NCBI RefSeq assembly: GCF_013778455.1
Contig: NZ_JACEHE010000015.1
Coordinates: 62,001 to 126,000, forward strand
Direction: 5' to 3'
From: Streptomyces himalayensis subsp. himalayensis
Lineage (GTDB): Bacteria > Actinomycetota > Actinomycetes > Streptomycetales > Streptomycetaceae
DNA length: 64,000 nt
Shown here one piece after another: positions 15,596-23,307 of the stretch (the first letter of the stretch is position 1; each line of letters begins with the position of its first letter). Both the position numbers and the translations under genes were made by a program. The notes under the pieces were generated by a model. It saw nothing but the letters and a program-made list of their open reading frames with translations, was not told the DNA's origin and made no database searches.

Positions 15596-17094
15596 GTGGC
15601 CCTGCTTTCGCGGTCGGGGGTGGGGGTCGTGGGGGTTTCGGGGGCGGCCTGGAGGACCTGGCCCGGGGAGCCGTTGGGGCCGCCGGCCGTGGAGTGGCTG
15701 AGACCGGCGGACGCGGACTCGGCGATCGCCTCGCGGTACCGCTCGGCGGTACCGCGTGCCGCCTGCGCCCACGTGAAGTGCCGCAGCACCCGCTCCCGCC
15801 CGGCGGAGCCGAGCCGTAGCCGCAGCTCGGGGTCCCCGAGGAGCCGCGCGAGCGCGGCGGCCAGCGCGCCCGCGTCGCCCGGCGGCACGGCGAGGCATGT
15901 CTCGCCGTCGGCCCCGGCGACCTCCGGGATGGCTCCGCCCGTCGTCGCGACGAGGGGCGTCCCCGTCGCCATGGCCTCCGCGGCGGGCAGGGAGAACCCC
16001 TCGTACAGGGAGGGGACACAGGCGACCTGGGCGGACCGTACGACGTCGACGAGCTCGGCGTCGGAGATGCCCTTGACGAACTCGACGGCGCCCTCGAGCC
16101 CGTACCGCTCGATGGCCTGGGCCACCGGCCCGTCCTCGGCGCGCTTGCCGACGACGACGAGGTGGGCGGCGGGGTTCTCGGTGCGCAGCTTCGCCAGTGC
16201 CTCGATCAGGTACACGAGCCCCTTGAGCGGCACGTCCGCGCTGGACGTCGTCACGATCCGGCCCGGCACCTCGGCCACGGAGGGATCGGGCGAGAACAGT
16301 TCGGTGTCGGCCCCGATGTGCACGACGTGGATACGGTCCCCGCGCACCCCGAGGTGGTCGACGATCTCCTGCTGCGACGTACCCGAGACGGTGAGCACCG
16401 ACGGCAGGCGCCGGGCGACGCGCTTCTGCATGCGCGTGAAGGCGTACCAGCGGCGGACGGACGCGCGCCGCCTCCAGTTCGCTGCGGCGTCGAGCTCCAG
16501 CTGCCGGTCGACGGTGATGGGGTGGTGGATGGTCGTGACGAGCGGCGCGCCGAGCGCCGGAGCGCCGCCCAACAGCCCGTACCCGAGGGTCTGGTTGTCG
16601 TGGACGACGTCGAACTCACCGCGCCGCGCGCGCAGATGGCGCCGTGCGCGCAACGAGAAGGTCAGCGGTTCGGGGAAGCCCCCGGTCCACATCGTGCCGA
16701 CCTCGAGGGCGTCGATCCAGTCGCGGTACTCGTCGCGCTTCGGGGTGCGGAAGGGGTCCGGCTGCCGGTACAGGTCGAGGCTGGGCAGCTCGGTGAGCGT
16801 GAGGCCCTCGAGCCCCTCGCCCTCGTCGAGCACGGGATACGGCTGGGAGCCGATCACCTCGACCTGGTGGCCGAGCCGGACGAGCTCGCGCGAGAGGTGG
16901 CGCACGTAGACGCCCTGGCCCCCGCAGAACGGGTTCCCCTTGTACGTGAGAAGCGCGATGCGCAGCGGCCCGTCACCGGCGCCGGTGCTTCCGGCGCGGC
17001 GGTCGGCGCGCGCTGCGGGCCCTCTGGACGGCTGCGGGGCGGAGTCGGCGGCGGAGCCCGCACGAGGGCCTGTCTCAATGGCCTCAGCGGTCAC
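15589..17094 (-). CDS. GT4-family glycosyltransferase
   Basis: A 501-residue GT-B enzyme. After a low-complexity N-terminus (~40 residues) the acceptor domain begins IALLTYKGNPFCGGQGVYVRHL; the donor domain contains SSADVPLKGLVYLIEAL, LVVVGKR, FVKGISDAELVDV and the GT4 hallmark PSLYEGFSLPAAEAMATGTPLVAT (E-x7-E). The C-terminus is a Pro/Thr-rich tail. The GTG start at 17094 is preferred because a GGGGGCCCGGA run precedes it and longer starts read through the promoter region. First gene of a three-gene operon; divergent from the kstR-like gene, with a KstR box 55 bases upstream of this start. Confidence 0.87.
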   Translation of the reverse strand: MTAEAIETGPRAGSAADSAPQPSRGPAARADRRAGSTGAGDGPLRIALLTYKGNPFCGGQGVYVRHLSRELVRLGHQVEVIGSQPYPVLDEGEGLEGLTLTELPSLDLYRQPDPFRTPKRDEYRDWIDALEVGTMWTGGFPEPLTFSLRARRHLRARRGEFDVVHDNQTLGYGLLGGAPALGAPLVTTIHHPITVDRQLELDAAANWRRRASVRRWYAFTRMQKRVARRLPSVLTVSGTSQQEIVDHLGVRGDRIHVVHIGADTELFSPDPSVAEVPGRIVTTSSADVPLKGLVYLIEALAKLRTENPAAHLVVVGKRAEDGPVAQAIERYGLEGAVEFVKGISDAELVDVVRSAQVACVPSLYEGFSLPAAEAMATGTPLVATTGGAIPEVAGADGETCLAVPPGDAGALAAALARLLGDPELRLRLGSAGRERVLRHFTWAQAARGTAERYREAIAESASAGLSHSTAGGPNGSPGQVLQAAPETPTTPTPDRESRATC

Positions 17095-17148
17095 TCCGGG
17101 CCCCCTTCTCACGACACTTTCACGCGAGACTACGCGTGGGCGGTAATC

Positions 17149-17162
17149 TAGAACAAGTTTCA
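17149..17162. promoter_or_regulatory. KstR-type operator between glycosyltransferase operon and kstR-like gene
   Basis: TAGAACAAGTTTCA matches TNNAACNNGTTNNA fully. It lies in the divergent region, 55 bases from the glycosyltransferase start and 175 bases from the kstR-like start, consistent with autoregulation. No box B is visible here; a CTTGATCGCTCAAG inverted repeat follows at 17165-17178. Confidence 0.75.
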
Positions 17163-17336
17163 GACTTGATCGCTCAAGGACCACTGAATTTACCGGCAGG
17201 TAGCCGCGCTGTGAGCAGCGGATCAGGTGATTCGCACCACGGCCGGCACGCACCGTCCGGGCGCCCTGCCATGCTGTGTCATCGCTTTTCCGTGTTCTTC
17301 CTCGCTCTTCTTGCTGAACGTCATGGAACGGGACCT

Positions 17337-17951
17337 ATGCCTGCGGAAGTCAAGATCGCGCAATCGGCGACCCCTCCGCTCACCGAACGCCAGGAGGCAC
17401 GCCGCCGCCGGATCCTGCACGCCAGCGCGCAACTGGCCAGCCGGGGCGGCTTCGACGCGGTGCAGATGCGCGAGGTGGCCGAGTCCTCACAGGTGGCGCT
17501 CGGCACGCTCTACCGGTACTTCCCGTCGAAGGTCCATCTGCTGGTCGCCACCATGCAGGACCAGCTGCAGCATCTGCACACGACACTGCGCAAGCGCCCG
17601 CCGGCCGGCGAGTCGCCCGCCGATCGGGTCGCCGAGACCCTGATGCGCGCCTTCCGCGCCCTCCAGCGGGAACCGCACCTCGCGGACGCCATGGTGCGCG
17701 CCCTGACGTTCGCCGACCGCAGCGTCAGCCCCGAGGTCGACCAGGTCTCCCGCCAGACGACGGCGATCATCCTCGACGCCATGGGCATCGACGACCCGAC
17801 CCCCGAACAGCTCTCCGCGGTCCGCGTCATCGGCCACACCTGGCACTCGGCGCTCATCACCTGGCTCTCGGGCCGCGCCTCGATCGCCCAGGTCAAGATC
17901 GACATCGAGACGGTCTGCCGGCTGATCGACGTCACGTCGCCACCGCGCTGA
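17337..17951 (+). CDS. kstR: TetR-family regulator KstR-like
   Basis: A 204-residue TetR-type repressor. The DNA-binding domain occupies residues ~18-66; the segment VQMREVA...VALGTLYRYFPSKVHLLV (residues 42-70) is nearly the same as in mycobacterial KstR. Conserved points in the ligand domain include PHLADAMVRALTFAD and SPEVDQV. KstR represses sterol catabolism genes and is released by CoA thioesters of sterol side-chain intermediates. Its box lies upstream, and matching boxes lie before the side-chain oxidation genes in this window, which supports the same role here. The ATG at 17337 is chosen for the match to family length; a leader of about 175 bases to the operator is therefore implied. 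Confidence 0.88.
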   Translation: MPAEVKIAQSATPPLTERQEARRRRILHASAQLASRGGFDAVQMREVAESSQVALGTLYRYFPSKVHLLVATMQDQLQHLHTTLRKRPPAGESPADRVAETLMRAFRALQREPHLADAMVRALTFADRSVSPEVDQVSRQTTAIILDAMGIDDPTPEQLSAVRVIGHTWHSALITWLSGRASIAQVKIDIETVCRLIDVTSPPR

Positions 17952-17984
17952 CGGCGCCTGCTCCTCGGCCGGAGAGGCGCTGCC

Positions 17985-18089
17985 TACTCCTCCGGCTGGG
18001 CGGGTCCCTGCCTACTCCTCTGACGGGAAGGCCCGCACTACTCCTCCGCGGGAAGGCCCGCACCACTCCTCCGCGGGAAGGCCCGTACC
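17985..18089. repeat. 25-28-bp tandem repeats copying the ferredoxin 3' end
   Basis: Four degenerate units of the type TACTCCTCCGCGGGAAGGCC lie right after the ferredoxin stop codon. Read on the minus strand each unit repeats the sequence that encodes the last residues (FPPEE) and stop of the ferredoxin. Confidence 0.75.
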
Positions 18090-18322
18090 TACTCCTCGGG
18101 TGGGAAGACCGGTTCCCCCGATCCGACGAGTGTGATCGTGATCGCCTCCACCGGGCAGCCCTCCGCCGCCGCCAGCACCCGCTCGTTGGCGTCCGTGTCG
18201 GGGTCGGCGGGGTGGGACTGGCGGGCGGTGTCGAGGCGGAAGTCGTCCGGGGCGTGGTTGGTGCACATCGCGGCGCCGATGCAGAGGGAACGGTCGACCT
18301 CCACGTGCCAGCGGTCGCCCAT
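18089..18322 (-). CDS. [3Fe-4S] ferredoxin, likely P450 redox partner
   Basis: A 77-residue ferredoxin with three cluster cysteines: Cys14 and Cys20 (CIGAAMC) and Cys56 (CPVEAI). The place of the fourth is Ala17, so a [3Fe-4S] cluster is expected, as in the small ferredoxins that feed electrons to actinobacterial P450s. Its ATG overlaps the aldehyde dehydrogenase stop by one base, so the two are co-transcribed. The CYP125-like gene at 31921 is the obvious client in this window (inference). The 3' end is followed by tandem copies of itself. Confidence 0.9.
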   Translation of the reverse strand: MGDRWHVEVDRSLCIGAAMCTNHAPDDFRLDTARQSHPADPDTDANERVLAAAEGCPVEAITITLVGSGEPVFPPEE

Positions 18323-19809
18323 CAGGCACCCGCTCCCTCGTGGCCCGCGCCTGTCCCCTCGTATCCGGCAGGCAGGTGGATCATCTTGTGCTCCAGATAC
18401 TCGCTGAATCCCTCGGGCCCGAACTCCCGCCCGAGGCCGGAGTTCTTGTAGCCACCGAAAGGGCCGAGCATGTCGAGGCTGAAGGTGTTGACGGAGTAGG
18501 TGCCCGTGCGGACCTGGCGGGCGATGTCGATGCCGTGGGCCGTGTCCGCCGTCCAGACGCTGCCGCTCAGGCCGTAGTCGGAGTCGTTGGCGATCTTCAC
18601 GGCCTCGGTCTCGTCGCCGTACGGGAGCAGGGAGATGACGGGGCCGAAGATCTCCTCGCGGGCGATCCTCATGGAGTTGTCGACGTCGCCGAAGAGCGTG
18701 GGCTCGACGTACCAGCCGCGCTCGAGACCCGCCGGACGGCCGCCTCCCGTAAGGACTTTGGCGCCCTCTTCCTGACCGATGCGGATGTAGTCGAGGTTGC
18801 GCTGCTGCTGGCGCCGGGCGACGAGCGGGCCGACCTGGGTGGCGGGGTCGAGCGGGTCGCCGACCACGAGGCCGCTCGCCGCGGCGGCGAAGGCGTCGGC
18901 GAACTCGTCGTAGCGGGAGCGCGGCACGAGGATGCGGGTCTGGGCGACGCAGGCCTGGCCGTTGTTCATCCAGGCGGCCGGGACGATGCCCTGCACGGTG
19001 GTGTCGAGGTCGGCGTCCGGCAGGATCACGGCCGCCGACTTGCCTCCGAGCTCCAGCGTCACGCGCGTGAGGTTCCGGGACGCGACCTCCATCACGCGCC
19101 GGCCGGCGGCGACCGACCCGGTGAAGGACACCTTGTCGATGCCGGGGTGCCCGACCAGGTACTCGCTGACCTCGCGGTCCGCGGGGAGGATCGACAGGAC
19201 GCCCTCCGGCAGCCCGGCTTCCCTGACGATCTCAGCGAGGATGTACGCGTCGAGGGGCGACTCGGGCGACGGCTTCAGGACGACGGTGCAGCCGGCGAGC
19301 AGCGCGGGTGCCAGCTTCGCGGCGGCCGTGAACTGCGGGACGTTCCACGGCACCACGGCCGCCACGACGCCCGCGGGCTCACGCCGGACGAGGATCTTCC
19401 CGAGAACGCCGTCGCGCTCCTCCTCGTACGTGAAGGAGCGCGCGACCGTGATCGCGGCGTCCCACACCATCATCGCGCCGAGCGCCTGCGCGAGAACGCT
19501 CCAGGAGTACGGGGAGCCGTTCTCGGAGGAGATGACGCGGGCGATCTCCTCGTGGCGCACCGCTATCGCGTCCTTGATCCGGCCGACGACCTCGATCCGC
19601 TCATCGAGTGTCATACGAGGCCAGGGCCCCTCGTCGAACGCCGTGCGGGCGGCGGCGACGGCGCGGTCGACGTCGGCGGGCGCGGCGTGCGGCACGCGGC
19701 CGATGACCTCTTCGGTGTGCGGCGAGATCACCTCGATGACGTTCGCGCCGAGGGGGTCGGTCAACTCTCCGCCGATGAACAGCTGTCCGTGTTCCACGAG
19801 CTCGGTCAT
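18322..19809 (-). CDS. NAD-dependent aldehyde dehydrogenase
   Basis: A 495-residue enzyme of normal family length. Marks include PWNVPQF, the glycine motif FTGSVAAGRRV, the general base Glu in LELGGKS, the nucleophile Cys in NNGQACVAQTR, EEIFGPVI and GPFGGYKNSGLGRE. The ATG at 19809 follows AGGAGGC. It would oxidise an aldehyde to a carboxylate; next to a P450-type ferredoxin and under KstR/box B sites, the expected substrate is the sterol side-chain aldehyde. This is inferred from context. First gene of a two-gene operon with the ferredoxin. Confidence 0.88.
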   Translation of the reverse strand: MTELVEHGQLFIGGELTDPLGANVIEVISPHTEEVIGRVPHAAPADVDRAVAAARTAFDEGPWPRMTLDERIEVVGRIKDAIAVRHEEIARVISSENGSPYSWSVLAQALGAMMVWDAAITVARSFTYEEERDGVLGKILVRREPAGVVAAVVPWNVPQFTAAAKLAPALLAGCTVVLKPSPESPLDAYILAEIVREAGLPEGVLSILPADREVSEYLVGHPGIDKVSFTGSVAAGRRVMEVASRNLTRVTLELGGKSAAVILPDADLDTTVQGIVPAAWMNNGQACVAQTRILVPRSRYDEFADAFAAAASGLVVGDPLDPATQVGPLVARRQQQRNLDYIRIGQEEGAKVLTGGGRPAGLERGWYVEPTLFGDVDNSMRIAREEIFGPVISLLPYGDETEAVKIANDSDYGLSGSVWTADTAHGIDIARQVRTGTYSVNTFSLDMLGPFGGYKNSGLGREFGPEGFSEYLEHKMIHLPAGYEGTGAGHEGAGA

Positions 19810-19860
19810 GGGCGACTGCCTCCTGGGGAGCTGGGCGATCCTGGGCGTGCACGCCAATAT

Positions 19861-19875
19861 CTGACGCTGCATCAG
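19861..19875. promoter_or_regulatory. box B palindrome (CTGACGCTGCATCAG)
   Basis: Matches CTGAYG-N3-CRTCAG; lies 52 bases upstream of the aldehyde dehydrogenase ATG and three bases from a KstR-like box. Confidence 0.6.
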
Positions 19876-19878
19876 AAC

Positions 19879-19892
19879 TGATACCAGTTCCA
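19879..19892. promoter_or_regulatory. KstR-like operator (one mismatch) upstream of aldehyde dehydrogenase
   Basis: TGATACCAGTTCCA differs from TNNAACNNGTTNNA at one fixed base (T for the first A of AAC). Confidence 0.5.
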
Positions 19893-19993
19893 GTCGGAGG
19901 AGTCCACGGACGGCACAGGAACACCCGACGGGTCGCCCGCCAGGCGCCCGGCACACCTGGGGCGCCCCGAAGTCGGTCGTCTCAAGCGACCAA

Positions 19994-20007
19994 TGAAACT
20001 TGTTCTA
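19994..20007. promoter_or_regulatory. KstR-type operator upstream of metallo-beta-lactamase-fold gene
   Basis: TGAAACTTGTTCTA matches the consensus fully (it is the reverse of the box before kstR). It is 80 bases before the MBL-fold start. Confidence 0.78.
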
Positions 20008-20057
20008 CTCTACAGTTGGAGTTGAACATCCTGTTCCAAGCAGAACTGCAAGCAGAG

Positions 20058-20072
20058 CTGATGAGGCGTCAG
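20058..20072. promoter_or_regulatory. box B palindrome (CTGATGAGGCGTCAG)
   Basis: Fits CTGAYG-N3-CRTCAG; it lies 15 bases before the MBL-fold start codon, where binding would block transcription or early elongation. Confidence 0.6.
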
Positions 20073-20086
20073 GGAGTGGGGAGTCG

Positions 20087-21124
20087 ATGACACAGGTGAC
20101 CGACCACCGCGGGGGTGTGCATTCCCTCAGGGTCCCCATCCCGGACAACCCCCTCGGCCACACCCTGGTCTACGTCCTCGACACCGACCGCGGCCCGGTG
20201 CTGATCGACACCGGCTGGGACGACCCGGCCTCCTGGGACGCGCTGGCGGACGGCCTCACGGCCTGCGGCACCTCGCCCGCCGAGATCCACGGTGTGGTCA
20301 TCACCCACCACCACCCCGACCACCACGGCCTGTCGGCCAGGGTCCGCGAGGCGTCCGGCGCCTGGATCGCCATGCACGCGGCGGACGCCTCCGTCGTACG
20401 CCGTACCCGCGAGAACCCTCCCGACCGCTGGTACGCCTACATCACCGGCAAGCTCATCGCCGCCGGCGCCCCCGAGGAGCATGTGGCCCCACTGCTCGCC
20501 GTCCGCGCGTCCGGCCGCATGCGTACCCTGCCAGGCTTCGACGCGGCGCTCCCCGACCGCGACATCACGCCCGGCGAACTCCTCGACCTGCCCGGCCGCC
20601 GCCTCCGGGCGATCTGGACACCGGGCCACACTCCCGGCCACGTCTGCCTGCACCTGGAGGAGAACCACCCGGCGGGCCTCCCCGGCCGCGGCCGCCTCTT
20701 CTCCGGCGACCACCTGCTCCCCGAGATCACCCCGCACATCGGCCTGCACGAGGACCCCGACGACGCCACCGTGACCGACCCCCTGGGCGACTACCTCGAC
20801 TCCCTGGAGCGGATCGGCCGCCTGGGCGCGGCAGAGGTCCTCCCCGCCCACCAGCACGCCTTCACTGACGCCGCGTCCCGCGTACGCGAGCTGCTGACCC
20901 ACCACGAGGACCGCCTCACCGACCTCCTGACCCACCTCGCCCACCCTCTCAACCCCTGGCAGCTCGCCGAGCGCATGGAGTGGAACCGCCCCTGGGACCA
21001 GATCCCCTACGGCTCACGCACCATCGCGGTCTCGGAGGCGGAGGCCCATCTGCGCCGCCTGGTGAAGCTGGGTCGGGCGGAGGCGGTGGCGGGGAGTGAT
21101 CCGGTGGCGTATGTGGCGGTGTGA
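20087..21124 (+). CDS. metallo-beta-lactamase-fold hydrolase
   Basis: A 345-residue protein. The metal motif is THHHPDHHG (His74, His76, Asp78, His79), followed by IWTPGHTPGHVCLHL (third His), LFSGDHLLP (bridging Asp) and VLPAHQH (last His). The domain order fits glyoxalase-II/RNase-like hydrolases rather than antibiotic lactamases; a C-terminal helical part (~residues 245-345) with a winged-helix look (EAEAHLRRLVKLGRAEAV) is common in one actinobacterial group. The ATG at 20087 has GGGAGTGGGGAG upstream. A perfect KstR box and a box B in its promoter suggest a role in the same catabolism, perhaps as a thioester or ester hydrolase; this is inference. Confidence 0.85.
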   Translation: MTQVTDHRGGVHSLRVPIPDNPLGHTLVYVLDTDRGPVLIDTGWDDPASWDALADGLTACGTSPAEIHGVVITHHHPDHHGLSARVREASGAWIAMHAADASVVRRTRENPPDRWYAYITGKLIAAGAPEEHVAPLLAVRASGRMRTLPGFDAALPDRDITPGELLDLPGRRLRAIWTPGHTPGHVCLHLEENHPAGLPGRGRLFSGDHLLPEITPHIGLHEDPDDATVTDPLGDYLDSLERIGRLGAAEVLPAHQHAFTDAASRVRELLTHHEDRLTDLLTHLAHPLNPWQLAERMEWNRPWDQIPYGSRTIAVSEAEAHLRRLVKLGRAEAVAGSDPVAYVAV

Positions 21125-21180
21125 CCTTCTGCTGTACGCGGCCGCGGCACCCTTTGGCCGTTCCCAGGCCCCCTGGCGGT

Positions 21181-21691
21181 TCAGCGACCGGTCCGAGTGA
21201 GAAGTTCGCGTATCAAGGTCTGTGCCTCGTCAAGGAGTTCCACCTCGCGTCGGCTCATGGTGGGATTCGCCGCCCGCCGCTCCACGGCCTGGTGTAGGCC
21301 CCCGCAGTTCGTGTCTGTCCGGGCAGCCGGGTCCGCGCAGTCGGCAAGCAGTGCGGCCAGTGCCTCGTGGGCCATCTGCGCGTGCGGCTCCCTGTTCACC
21401 GCAACCTGCGCCAGGATGACGGCCGACATCCCCCAGTCGAGGTCCGGGTGCCCCTCCTCGGCGTTGGCCCAGTCGATCACCACCGGACCCCGCTGGGTGA
21501 GCAGCACATTCTCCGGGTGCAGGTCCAGGTGCAGGACACGGACGCCGGGGTCGTCGGATACACGGGCCGGAAGGGCATGCAGTTCGCGCAGCAGCCGCGC
21601 GAGCGTCGCCCCCGCTTCTGCCGCGGTCAGCACGCCACCGGCCAACGCCTCCAGCATGGTCGGCCCGGACAGTCGAGCGGATCGGCGGGCG
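21181..21691 (-). pseudogene. aminoglycoside phosphotransferase-family C-terminal remnant
   Basis: The minus strand encodes the C-terminal half of a protein-kinase-like phosphotransferase: the catalytic loop VLHLDLHPENVLL and the metal motif VVIDWANAEEGHPDLDWG are intact. The N-terminal lobe, which binds ATP, is missing: upstream of about 21690 the reading becomes nonsense because the DNA belongs to an HTH gene on the other strand. A short frame from ATG 21657 could still be translated but would be inactive. This is therefore a truncated remnant. Confidence 0.7.
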
Positions 21692-21699
21692 TACGGCCG

Positions 21700-22308
21700 A
21701 TGCGGCGGTACGTCGCCGAGATCGCGCGCACGATGCGTGAGCAGCAGAAGCTGTCCCAGGAGCAGTTGGGCAAGAGGATCGGTTACACGGGGTCGGCGGT
21801 GAGCGCGATGGAGACGTGCGCGCAGCCAGCTGACGCACCTCGCCGAGTGCGCCCGGCGTGCGAGCTGCGACGCGTGCTGCACGCGGCCGCCGAGGTCGGT
21901 GACCCGTTCCCCCCGCTCTGCCTGGCGGTCGAGCAGGTTGTACGCGCCGCACGCCTGATACGGGAACACCCGGTGACGGAGGCAGCCGCCCGGACGGCTC
22001 CCGACCTGCTCCTCAAGTCGCTGACCGGACCGGCCACGCCCCTGCACACGCAGGCACTGCACTGGTTGTACGAGCGACTCGATGTGCTGCGCTTCCACAA
22101 AGATCTGGAGTCCACGGGACGACTCATCCTCACTGTCGCCGCTCCGTTTGCGCTCCTCCCGCCTACGCCCAAGAGCCGCGACGAGCGCAACCGGCTCGAC
22201 ACCCGGCTACGGTCGGCTCTGCACGCCTGCCTTTCGCCCGCCCCGCCCTGCACCGCATGTGCTCCACCCCGCCAACTCGCGTCAGGAAGCCCTGAACCCG
22301 GGTCGTGA
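21700..22308 (+). pseudogene. XRE-type HTH segment joined to unknown C-terminal segment, probable chimera
   Basis: The frame starts with a clear Cro/C1-type helix-turn-helix (IARTMREQQKLSQEQLGKRI, then GYTGSAVSAME) but the domain stops abruptly after ~43 residues. It runs without a stop into ~155 residues of coding-looking but unrecognised sequence (GC-rich third positions), including VEQVVRAARLIREHP and ALHWLYERLDVLRFHKDLE. A normal XRE protein would continue through helices 4-5. I read this as two broken genes joined by deletion, although a functional small protein of 202 residues cannot be excluded. Confidence 0.45.
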
Positions 22309-22352
22309 CCAGCGAGGGCGATCTCGGATCGAAGTGCGGTATGAAGTGAATC

Positions 22353-23027
22353 ATGACCGACAAGGCATTCGTGATCGTCTCCGGGCTGCCCGCCAGCGGC
22401 AAGACGACTCTGGCCCTCGGCATCAGCACGCGCCTCGGACTACCCGTCGTCGACAAGGACACGATCCTCGAAGCCCTCTACGACTCGCTCGGCATCGGTG
22501 ACGGCGTGTGGAGACAGCGGCTCAGCCGGGCTGCCGACGAGGTGCTCTTCGCGCTCGCGGCGGAGGCCGGGCAGGCCGTGCTGGTCAACTGGTGGCACCA
22601 CGACACCGCGCCCGCGCGGCTGCGCGGTCTCGGGGCACGGCTCGTAGAGGTGTACTGCGACTGCGATCCGGGGCTTGCGGCCCAGCGGTTCCGAGCCCGG
22701 CGACGACATCCCGGGCATCTCGACCCCGACCTGAGCGACGAGCAGGTCGCCAAGAGGATCGCAGCGTTGCGGGAGTCGTATCCGGGACCGCTGCGGCTCG
22801 GCGGGCCGACTGCGATCGTCGACACCAGTGGCCCGGTGGACACCGTCGCCGTCGCCGCGCGGGTCGGGGCGCTGCTGCACGGGACAGCCACGCCTCAAGA
22901 CCGGCACAGCCGCCCCCTCCCCGTCTTCAACAGCGGACGTGCACTGACGTCCGAGGGCATGGACGACGCCATCTACGAGCAGATCAAGGAACGAGCGGGT
23001 CGGAAGCCTCGCCCTACGGGCCAGTAG
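22353..23027 (+). CDS. P-loop kinase-like ATPase (AAA_33/zeta-like)
   Basis: A 224-residue protein with Walker A GLPASGKTTLA near the N-terminus, an early Asp-Lys-Asp (VVDKDTIL), and Arg-rich lid residues (RFRARRRHPGH). The pattern is that of small-molecule kinases and zeta/chloramphenicol-kinase relatives. The substrate is unknown. A weak GAAGTGAATC precedes the ATG. It lies downstream of the phosphotransferase/HTH remnants and just before the cobalamin riboswitch; no antitoxin partner is seen, so a toxin role is not suggested. Confidence 0.8.
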   Translation: MTDKAFVIVSGLPASGKTTLALGISTRLGLPVVDKDTILEALYDSLGIGDGVWRQRLSRAADEVLFALAAEAGQAVLVNWWHHDTAPARLRGLGARLVEVYCDCDPGLAAQRFRARRRHPGHLDPDLSDEQVAKRIAALRESYPGPLRLGGPTAIVDTSGPVDTVAVAARVGALLHGTATPQDRHSRPLPVFNSGRALTSEGMDDAIYEQIKERAGRKPRPTGQ

Positions 23028-23064
23028 GACTTCGCGTAAGGGCCGGTAGAGTGGGCCCGTCGTC

Positions 23065-23190
23065 ATCATGCTCGTACCGGGGGGAAGCCGGTGCAATTCC
23101 GGCGCTGACCCGCAGCCGTGAGCCGTCGTCGTCGCCATCGCGTGACCCTCGTCGGCGAGTCGGAATGCCCCGTCGAGCGTGACCGGCTCG
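23065..23190 (+). promoter_or_regulatory. cobalamin (B12) riboswitch
   Basis: The conserved core GGAAGCCGGTGCAATTCCGG followed by CGCTGACCCGCAGCCGTGA (B12 box, 23082-23121) is nearly the family consensus; the later GAGTCGGAATGCC matches the closing conserved strand. It reads toward the operon that starts at 23308 and should switch it off when adenosyl-cobalamin is plentiful. A GTCACCGGC-ACCC-GCCGGTGAC hairpin (23192-23213) follows and may be the expression platform. Confidence 0.93.
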
Positions 23191-23191
23191 C

Positions 23192-23213
23192 GTCACCGGC
23201 ACCCGCCGGTGAC
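23192..23213 (+). terminator. hairpin after the cobalamin aptamer
   Basis: Perfect 9-bp stem, ACCC loop, between the aptamer and the ribosome site (AGGGAGAGG at 23287). It could be the terminator of the riboswitch; there is no U-run. Confidence 0.55.
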
Positions 23214-23307
23214 CGGCACCGTCGAGGCATACGGAGCCGGAGCCGCCCGGTGCCCGTGTGTGTGCCCGTGCTGCCCGGCTCCCCGCAGGGAGAGGCACCC
23301 GCCGATC

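Noticed and set aside
20087..21124. beta-lactam resistance metallo-beta-lactamase
   Set aside because: Motif spacing fits general MBL hydrolases; there is no signal peptide and the promoter carries KstR and box B sites.
22353..23027. zeta-type toxin
   Set aside because: It has the P-loop kinase fold but no adjacent antitoxin gene and no zeta-specific motifs that I can identify.
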